Of a DNA stretch of 12,266 bases, positions 1 to 5,081 are shown one piece after another (positions within the stretch are counted from its first letter, which is position 1; each line of letters opens with the position of its first letter). The DNA is from Mailhella sp. (GTDB lineage: Bacteria > Desulfobacterota > Desulfovibrionia > Desulfovibrionales > Desulfovibrionaceae), in assembly GCA_017411945.1 (NCBI GenBank), contig JAFQPD010000058.1, positions 1 through 12,266 of the forward strand, written 5' to 3'. The notes beneath the pieces are model-generated. The model was given only the letters and a program-made list of their open reading frames with translations, did no database searches and was not told where the DNA came from. Position numbers and translations under genes: made by a program.

Positions 1-23
1 ACTGAACATCGTTCAGTCGAACG
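1..23. promoter_or_regulatory. Interrupted palindrome at the window edge, possible operator
   Basis: Bases 1–7 (ACTGAAC) and 11–17 (GTTCAGT) form a perfect inverted repeat around a 3-nt centre. A second, overlapping inverted repeat is CGTTC (10–14) with GAACG (19–23). The alternating GAAC/GTTC/GAAC half-sites resemble operators of dimeric repressors such as the TetR family. That is an inference, since the regulator and the gene to the left lie outside the window. No poly-T follows, so a terminator is unlikely. The repeat may extend leftwards beyond base 1. Confidence 0.35.
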
Positions 24-87
24 GCCCTCGCGTTATGAGCTATGCAGAAGTTTTTTCAATGCAGATGCTGTGTTCCACAAATGAGGG

Positions 88-132
88 GGCAGGGGAATCA
101 TTCCCCTGCCGGGGCGCGGGGCAGAGCCCCGC
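88..132. repeat. Two tandem perfect hairpins downstream of the EVE gene
   Basis: Hairpin one has a 10-bp perfect stem, 88–97 with 101–110, around the loop TCA. Hairpin two has a 7-bp GCGGGGC/GCCCCGC stem, 116–122 with 126–132, around the loop AGA. They begin 6 nt past the EVE stop codon, on the 3' side of that minus-strand gene. No run of T follows either hairpin on either strand, so this is not a textbook intrinsic terminator. It could still end or stabilise the EVE mRNA. The GC-rich double-palindrome form is like dispersed REP-type elements; copy number cannot be judged from one window. Confidence 0.55.
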
Positions 133-137
133 ATATA

Positions 138-599
138 CTACGCCTTCTCAGCCATCTGCATGATATGCTGGAAGAAGGGCTCTTCCACAGGCTGGACGGA
201 GAGGCGGCTTCCGCGCTTGAGCAGTTCCATGCCGTCGAGCTCGGGTTCTTTCTTCAGGTCGGAGAGCTTGATGGGAGTGTCGAACTTGCGCACCAGCTTC
301 ACGTCCACCATGTACCAGCGGGGATCTTCGGGAGTAGCTTTTTCGTCGTAATGGCTGTTCTTTGGATCCTGTGCGGTGTGGTCGGGGTAGGCTTCGCGCA
401 CCACTTCCACAAGAGCCGCGATATGCGGATCCTTGCCGCTGTGGTAGAAGAAGCCGAGGTCGCCGATTTTCATGGATCGCATGAGGTTGCGGGCCTGGTA
501 GTTGCGCACGCCGTCCCACGAGGTGGTGGAATTCGGGGAGAAGATGAGGTCGTCCAGCGAGAAGCAGCCGGGTTCGGTCTTGAAGAGCCAGTATTTCAT
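138..599 (-). CDS. EVE domain-containing protein
   Basis: A 153-aa single-domain protein of the EVE family, which belongs to the PUA/YTH-like superfamily. Family members bind modified bases in nucleic acid, and the best known relative is human THYN1. The length is normal for the family. Visible hallmarks are the N-terminal MKYWLFKTEP (1–10), the W-D-G-V-R-N-Y-Q-A-R-N block (28–38), G-D (46–47) followed by FYHS (51–54), W95, and the C-terminal SRLSVQPV (131–138). The aromatic residues around the pocket are those that normally stack on the bound base. There is no signal peptide, so the protein is cytosolic. An AAAGGA-type Shine-Dalgarno lies about 6 nt before the ATG, and the stop is TAG. The gene stands alone, divergent from the next gene, with its own candidate promoter. 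The family assignment is firm, but the ligand is unknown. Confidence 0.93.
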   Translation of the reverse strand: MKYWLFKTEPGCFSLDDLIFSPNSTTSWDGVRNYQARNLMRSMKIGDLGFFYHSGKDPHIAALVEVVREAYPDHTAQDPKNSHYDEKATPEDPRWYMVDVKLVRKFDTPIKLSDLKKEPELDGMELLKRGSRLSVQPVEEPFFQHIMQMAEKA

Positions 600-636
600 A
601 GGATGTCCTTTGTGAGCGGATTCAGGAATGATGTTT

Positions 637-666
637 TTTATATAGCCATCGCAGGGAGGAATTCAA
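637..666 (-). promoter_or_regulatory. Candidate sigma70-type promoter for the EVE gene
   Basis: Read on the minus strand, TTGAAT (661–666) is followed after 18 nt by TATAAA (637–642), or after 16 nt by TATATA (639–644). This predicts a leader of about 30 nt before the ATG at 599. Both boxes are near consensus in an otherwise GC-rich genome. It was found by eye, and no start site is known. Confidence 0.45.
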
Positions 667-705
667 GGCGTTGGAGCTTCAGGAGGTGGGCTTGTTTTTG
701 AAAGA

Positions 706-717
706 TTTGTTTACAAA
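706..717. promoter_or_regulatory. AT-rich inverted repeat in the divergent intergenic region
   Basis: TTTGT-TT-ACAAA is a perfect 5-bp inverted repeat around a 2-nt centre. It lies in an AT-rich patch between the two divergent promoters. It may be a protein-binding site or just AT-rich chance, and nothing else supports a function. The whole gene-free interval 600–840 otherwise holds only the two candidate promoters, the dyad at 760–773 and a Shine-Dalgarno. Confidence 0.2.
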
Positions 718-759
718 ATTAAATGTCAGTGATCCCGCTGTGTTATAAAAAGCAAAGCG

Positions 760-773
760 TTGACATTCGTCAA
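760..773. promoter_or_regulatory. FNR/CRP-family-type dyad TTGAC-N4-GTCAA
   Basis: TTGAC (760–764) and GTCAA (769–773) are perfect inverted half-sites separated by ATTC. This is the geometry of FNR-type sites (TTGAT-N4-ATCAA). It also resembles the HcpR-type sites reported for nitrosative-stress regulation in Desulfovibrio, as far as I recall that motif. It overlaps the -35 box of the promoter at 760–789, a position that would fit repression. The choice of regulator is inference. Confidence 0.4.
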
Positions 774-789
774 AAATGGATGCTACACA
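760..789 (+). promoter_or_regulatory. Candidate sigma70 promoter for the 841 gene and its downstream operon
   Basis: A perfect TTGACA -35 box (760–765) is followed after 18 nt by TACACA (784–789). Transcription would start near 796, giving a leader of about 45 nt before the ATG at 841. The -10 box is only moderate. Because the peptidase, TPR and sensor genes downstream show no promoter of their own, this may serve the whole 841–8021 run. Confidence 0.45.
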
Positions 790-827
790 GGGCAATGGAC
801 GCAAGAGCCTTGCCTTGTTCAGAACTC

Positions 828-833
828 AGGAGA
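828..833 (+). promoter_or_regulatory. Shine-Dalgarno that fixes the start at 841
   Basis: AGGAGA lies 7 nt before the ATG at 841. The same frame is open back to a TTG at 760, but that codon is the -35 box itself and has no ribosome binding site. ATG 841 is therefore the better start. Confidence 0.75.
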
Positions 834-840
834 ATCTGTT

Positions 841-1212
841 ATGTCCGCCGTTGCTGACACTATGGAAAACATCACCCTGCGCCTTGAGAACAACGCCGTG
901 CTCTCCTTCCGCGGCCGCCTTTTTTCCGAGGCCGTGTGGAACGATGAAGACAGCGGCGTGTTCACTCATCAGAAGCTCTATGTCACGGACCAGAACGAGC
1001 ATGTCTATGTCATCCGCAAGGGCGGCGAACGTCGCCTCTGCAGGGCCTACCGCGTCAGTGTGCGCGGTGAACGCTGTGTCATCTACAATGGGCGCAGCGT
1101 CATGGAGCTTCCTGTCGAGATGCTTGTGCTGGCGGTGCGCACGCTCTGCGGTGCGGAAGGCGGCATGGTTCTGGAACAGGTTGAGGAGATACTGCGCTCT
1201 GCAAGCTGCTGA
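841..1212 (+). CDS. Conserved-looking hypothetical protein, 123 aa
   Basis: I do not recognise a family. The protein is small, acidic to neutral and has no signal peptide or membrane segment, so it is probably cytosolic. The middle (about residues 10–90) alternates short hydrophobic and charged stretches, such as KLYVTD and HVYVIRK, as expected of a beta-rich fold. The end (91–120) looks helical. Four cysteines (67, 79, 103, 123) are not arranged as a metal motif. Codon use matches the neighbours, and a strong Shine-Dalgarno and promoter precede it, so it is very likely a real gene. It ends 87 nt before the PreP-like peptidase gene, with a weak hairpin between, and could be co-transcribed with it. 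Confidence 0.72.
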   Translation: MSAVADTMENITLRLENNAVLSFRGRLFSEAVWNDEDSGVFTHQKLYVTDQNEHVYVIRKGGERRLCRAYRVSVRGERCVIYNGRSVMELPVEMLVLAVRTLCGAEGGMVLEQVEEILRSASC

Positions 1213-1248
1213 GGGGCCGCTCCGGCTTTGCACGTTCCCGGTGCATGC

Positions 1249-1273
1249 GGAGGCTGCCGCAGCCGCCTTTTCT
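1249..1273 (+). terminator. Weak terminator-like hairpin between the 841 gene and the M16 peptidase gene
   Basis: GGCTG (1252–1256) pairs with CAGCC (1260–1264) around the loop CCG. It is extended by GG (1249–1250) with CC (1266–1267) across one mismatch, then TTTTCT follows. The stem is short and the T-run has only four bases. It may be a partial terminator that lowers peptidase expression, or chance. Confidence 0.3.
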
Positions 1274-1299
1274 ATCCTGCAATCAATGAGGAATAAGAT

Positions 1300-4203
1300 A
1301 TGAATACTCACGGTTTCAGCCTGATGCGCGAAGAAAGCATGCGTGAAGTCGGCGGCATCGTCCGCCTGTGGAAGCACGACCGCACCGGTGCGGAACTGCT
1401 TTCCATCTGCAACGACGACGAGAACAAGTCCTTCGGCGTGGCTTTCCGCACGCCTCCTAAGGATTCCACGGGCGTGGCCCATATCCTCGAGCATTCCGTG
1501 CTCTGCGGCTCCGACAAATATCCCGTGAAGGAGCCTTTCGTGGAGCTGCTCAAGAGCTCGCTCCAGACCTTCCTGAACGCGCTCACCTTCCCGGACAAGA
1601 CCTGCTATCCTGTGGCCAGCTGCAACCTTCAGGACTTCTACAACCTTATGGACGTCTACCTTGATGCCGTCTTCCATCCTCGCATCGACGAGAACGTCCT
1701 GCGTCAGGAAGGCTGGCATATCGAAGCCGACGAGCCCGACGGCCCGTGGGCCTTCAAGGGCGTGGTCTTCAATGAGATGAAGGGCGTCTATTCTTCGCCC
1801 GACTCCGTGCTCATGGAAGAGTGCCAGCACGCCGTGTTCCCGGACATGCTCTACAGCCTCGACTCCGGCGGCGATCCTGCGGTCATCCCCTCGCTGACCT
1901 ATGAAGCCTTCCGCGAGTTCCACTCCTCCTACTATCATCCTTCCAACGCGCGCTTCTTCTTCTGGGGCGACGACCCCGAAGAAGGCCGCCTTGCCAAGGT
2001 GGCGGAGTTCATCGCTCCGTACGAACGCCGCGCCGTTGAGTCCGAAGTGCCTCTTCAGCCCCGCCTTGCCATGCCGCGCAAGGTGGAAGCCTCCTATGCG
2101 GCTTCCGAGGAAGAGGGAGGCGATAAGGCTCATGTGGCTGTGAACTGGCTGCTCTGCGAATCCCGCGAGACGGAAGAGATGTTCGTGCTCAACATGCTCG
2201 AGCATATCATTTCCGGCCTGCCGGGTTCTCCGCTCCGCAAGGCCCTCATGGATTCCGGCCTTGGCGAAGACATTTCCGGCTGCGGTCTCGAGAGCGACCT
2301 GCGTCAGGCCTATTTCTCCATGGGCCTGCGCTCCATCGAAGCCGACGCCGCCGATGAAGTCGAGCGCATCATGCTCGATACTTTGGCCAGCTTGGCAGAG
2401 GAGGGCGTGCCTGCCCCCGCCGTGGAAGCCGCGCTCAACTCTCTGGAGTTCATGCTCCGCGAGAACAATACCGGTTCCTTCCCGCGCGGCCTTTCCGCCA
2501 TGTTCCGCTCTCTTGCCGACTGGCTCTACGACGGCGATGCCTTCGCACCTCTGGCATGGGAAAAGCCGCTGGCGTCCATCAAGGCCCGCCTTGCCGCCGG
2601 CGAACCTGTCTTCGAAGACGCCATACGCCGCTGGTTCCTCGAGAATACGCACCGCGTCACTGTCCTGCTCCTGCCTGATGCCGAGCTGGAACAGGTGCGT
2701 CAGGCCGAGGAAGACGGCCGCATAGAAGAGCTTCGCGCCGCCATGGGCAGCGAAGAGCGTGCACGCATAGTCGAGCTGGCCGCAGAACTGCGCGCTGCCC
2801 AGCAGGCTCCAGATTCTCCTGAGGCCCTGGACTCCGTGCCCAGCCTCGGCAAGGAAGACCTGCCGAAGGAGAACAAGCGTATCCCCTGCGAAGTGGAGCA
2901 GAGCTCCGGGCTGGAAGTCCTGACGCATGAACTCGACACCACGGGCATCCTTTACGCCCGCTTTGCCTTCGACCTTTCCGCCGTGCCTGCCCGCCTCCTG
3001 CCGCTGGTGCCGCTTTACGCCCGTGCTCTCACCGAGCTGGGCACGAAGCGCCGCGACTATGTGGCTCTCGGCTTCGACATCTCGGCCCAGACCGGCGCCC
3101 TCGGTGCAGGCCCTGTCATCCTGCCTCACGCGGTGGATGCCTCCGTGGTCTCCTACCTTTCTCTGTCCGGCAAATGCACGGCCGAGAAGGTGGAACGCAT
3201 GGCGTCCCTCATGGAGGAGATCCTTTTCGAGCCTGATTTCGACAATCGCGAACGCTTTGCTCAGATGGTGTTGGAAGAGAAGGCCCGCATGGAGCAGTCT
3301 GCCGTGCCTTCCGGCCACATGCTGGTGAATACCCGCCTCAACGGCCGCCTTTCTCTCGTGGGGCGCATCTCTGAAGAGATGAACGGCGTGAACGCTCTGT
3401 TCTATGCTCGTGAACTCAGCCGCCGCGTGGATGAAGACTGGGCCTCCGTGTCTGCCGAGCTTCTCGAACTGCATGGGCTCATCGTCCGCCGCGACGGGCT
3501 CAAGCTGTCCCTCACTGCCGATTCCGCGCTCATTTCCCTTTCCCACGGTCCGCTCGAAGCTCTTGCACAGAGCCTGCCTTCCCGTCCGCTTCCGGCCGCT
3601 GTCCTCGAGCTGGCCGAACTGCCCGGCGCGGAATGGCTCAGTGCTCCGGCTCAGGTCAACTATGCTGGCCTCGGCCTCAGCATGAACGGAACGGGCTACG
3701 AGTACAGCGGTTCTCTGGCCGTCATCATGCGCCACCTGCGCATGGGCTACCTCTGGGATCGCGTCCGCGTGCAGGGCGGAGCCTACGGCTGCTTTGCCCG
3801 CTACGGCCGCACGACAGGCGCGTTCACCTTCGCTTCCTACCGCGACCCCAACGTGGCCGAGACCCTCAAAGTCTATCGTGCCGCTGCGGATTATCTTGGC
3901 AACCTTTCGCTCTCTGAGGCCGACATCACCCGCGCCGTGGTCGGCGCCATAGGCGATGTCGATGCCTATATGCTTCCGGGAGCCAAGGGTTCTGCCGCGT
4001 TCTCCCGCTGGATGTCCGGCGAGACCGACGAGGAACGCCAGCGCATCCGCGAAGAGATACTGGATACCCGTCTTTCTGATTTCCACGACTTCGCGCCCTT
4101 CCTTGCCAAGGCCCTCGAAAGTGCCGTGCCCTGCGTGCTCGGCGGTTCTGTGGCCGAAGCTGTGGCCAATGCCGAAGGCTGGACCCGCACCCGTGTGATG
4201 TAG
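1300..4203 (+). CDS. PreP-like M16C zinc metallopeptidase
   Basis: A 967-aa peptidase of the M16C (presequence protease, insulinase-related) family. These enzymes degrade unfolded peptides inside a closed chamber made of two halves. The inverted zinc motif HILEH is at 61–65 (H61, H65 ligands; E64 catalytic), and the third ligand is E159 in VVFNEMKGVYSSPD, at the expected spacing. The N-terminal catalytic half spans about 20–240. An M16C-associated middle region with a charged helical stretch (about 440–520) follows. The C-terminal half contains the substrate-binding RVQGGAYG segment (823–830). The length is normal for PreP. There is no signal peptide, so it acts in the cytoplasm. GAGGA lies 7 nt before the ATG. 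It is followed after 14 nt by the TPR gene, suggesting one transcript. The likely role is clearing peptide fragments; specific substrates are unknown. Confidence 0.94.
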   Translation: MNTHGFSLMREESMREVGGIVRLWKHDRTGAELLSICNDDENKSFGVAFRTPPKDSTGVAHILEHSVLCGSDKYPVKEPFVELLKSSLQTFLNALTFPDKTCYPVASCNLQDFYNLMDVYLDAVFHPRIDENVLRQEGWHIEADEPDGPWAFKGVVFNEMKGVYSSPDSVLMEECQHAVFPDMLYSLDSGGDPAVIPSLTYEAFREFHSSYYHPSNARFFFWGDDPEEGRLAKVAEFIAPYERRAVESEVPLQPRLAMPRKVEASYAASEEEGGDKAHVAVNWLLCESRETEEMFVLNMLEHIISGLPGSPLRKALMDSGLGEDISGCGLESDLRQAYFSMGLRSIEADAADEVERIMLDTLASLAEEGVPAPAVEAALNSLEFMLRENNTGSFPRGLSAMFRSLADWLYDGDAFAPLAWEKPLASIKARLAAGEPVFEDAIRRWFLENTHRVTVLLLPDAELEQVRQAEEDGRIEELRAAMGSEERARIVELAAELRAAQQAPDSPEALDSVPSLGKEDLPKENKRIPCEVEQSSGLEVLTHELDTTGILYARFAFDLSAVPARLLPLVPLYARALTELGTKRRDYVALGFDISAQTGALGAGPVILPHAVDASVVSYLSLSGKCTAEKVERMASLMEEILFEPDFDNRERFAQMVLEEKARMEQSAVPSGHMLVNTRLNGRLSLVGRISEEMNGVNALFYARELSRRVDEDWASVSAELLELHGLIVRRDGLKLSLTADSALISLSHGPLEALAQSLPSRPLPAAVLELAELPGAEWLSAPAQVNYAGLGLSMNGTGYEYSGSLAVIMRHLRMGYLWDRVRVQGGAYGCFARYGRTTGAFTFASYRDPNVAETLKVYRAAADYLGNLSLSEADITRAVVGAIGDVDAYMLPGAKGSAAFSRWMSGETDEERQRIREEILDTRLSDFHDFAPFLAKALESAVPCVLGGSVAEAVANAEGWTRTRVM

Positions 4204-4206
4204 CCA

Positions 4207-4211
4207 GAGGG
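4207..4211 (+). promoter_or_regulatory. Shine-Dalgarno that decides the TPR protein start
   Basis: GAGGG directly abuts an in-frame ATG at 4212, which is too close for initiation. It lies 6 nt before the ATG at 4218, the proper distance. The start at 4218 is therefore preferred; using 4212 would add only Met-Ser. Confidence 0.65.
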
Positions 4212-4217
4212 ATGTCG

Positions 4218-5063
4218 ATGAAGAACGAAAAGACTCGCGGCTCCATGCTCACAAGCACCGCTCTCATACTCTGCTGCGTGACTTTCGGTGCAGGATTCCT
4301 CTGCGGCGATATGGTGTCGGAGTACCGCCGAGCCGGTGCTCCTGCGGCTTCTGCCCCGACGCCTCAGGATGTTCAGCATCAGCCTGCCGCCCAGGTTCGT
4401 CAGGACGAGGAAGCCCGTGCGTCCAGCCATATCGCAGAGCTTCGCGAGCAGGTGAAGAGATCGCCCGATGATGCTTCGCTTTGGACGCATCTGGGCAATC
4501 TCTGCTATGATTCCGGCAAGTTCGACGAGGCCATCGAAGCTTACGGCCGTTCCTTGGCCCTTGCTCCCGGCGACCCCAACGTCATTACTGACTTGGGTTC
4601 CATGTACCGCATGAAGGGGCAGGGCGCCGAGGCTGTGAAGTATTACGAGCAGGCCATCGCCATAAAGCCCGACCATGCCAATGCCGTGTTCAACAAGGGC
4701 GTGACTCTGCTTCTGGATATGGAACGCCCGGAAGAGGCCATGGCGTTCTGGCAGTCCGTGCTGGAAAAACAGCCGCATTTCGCACTGGGCAACGGCACGC
4801 ATCTTCATTCTGTTATCCATGAACTGGCGTCCGACGCCGGTGTGCAGCTTGAAGCCCATGGCCGATACGAAACCGCCCTCCGCGCCTACGCGGAAGCTCT
4901 CAAGGTGAAGCCGGAGTTCCTTCCTGCGCTGGTTCATCGCGCATGGCTCCTTGAGCAGACGGGCCGTGCAGGCGATGCTCTCCCCCTTTGGAAGAAGGTC
5001 GTCGCTCTCAGCCCCGAAGCCACCGATCCCGCAGGCAAGCCCGTGCGCGACCGCATCCGCTAA
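4218..5063 (+). CDS. Membrane-anchored TPR repeat protein
   Basis: A 281-aa protein with one N-terminal membrane helix (about 9–28) preceded by lysines and arginine, predicting a signal anchor with the bulk outside the cytoplasm. A short Ala/Pro/Gln-rich linker follows (about 38–60). Tetratricopeptide repeats then occur near 87–118, 121–152, 155–187 and, after an irregular stretch, 216–234 and 237–268, with the usual G-x-Y/F and A-x-x-x-Y/L-A-L-x-P patterns. The C-terminal ATDPAGKPVRDRIR tail is reminiscent of CcmH/NrfG-like TPR proteins. TPRs make protein-protein contacts, and no enzyme motif is seen. The gene sits 14 nt after the peptidase and 18 nt before the sensor gene, so it probably works with one of them or in envelope assembly. 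The partner is unknown. Confidence 0.88.
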   Translation: MKNEKTRGSMLTSTALILCCVTFGAGFLCGDMVSEYRRAGAPAASAPTPQDVQHQPAAQVRQDEEARASSHIAELREQVKRSPDDASLWTHLGNLCYDSGKFDEAIEAYGRSLALAPGDPNVITDLGSMYRMKGQGAEAVKYYEQAIAIKPDHANAVFNKGVTLLLDMERPEEAMAFWQSVLEKQPHFALGNGTHLHSVIHELASDAGVQLEAHGRYETALRAYAEALKVKPEFLPALVHRAWLLEQTGRAGDALPLWKKVVALSPEATDPAGKPVRDRIR

Positions 5064-5081
5064 ACATCATACGCCAACGCC

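Noticed and set aside
42..701. Plus-strand frame of 219 codons over the EVE gene
   Set aside because: It runs through the tandem hairpins and is antisense to a protein with all EVE hallmarks; no family resemblance of its own.
760..840. Extension of the 841 protein back to TTG at 760
   Set aside because: The TTG lies in the -35 box and has no ribosome binding site, whereas ATG 841 has AGGAGA at 7 nt.
776..1303. Plus-strand 175-codon frame overlapping the 841 gene
   Set aside because: Its Ala/Ser/Arg-rich product with many cysteines and no good start signal is an out-of-frame reading. The frame starting at 841 has the Shine-Dalgarno.
826..4086. Open minus-strand frame of 1086 codons opposite the M16 peptidase
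   Set aside because: Its protein is rich in His, Gly, Arg and Ala with no domain. It is the antisense shadow of a GC-rich gene whose plus-strand product has a clear zinc motif.
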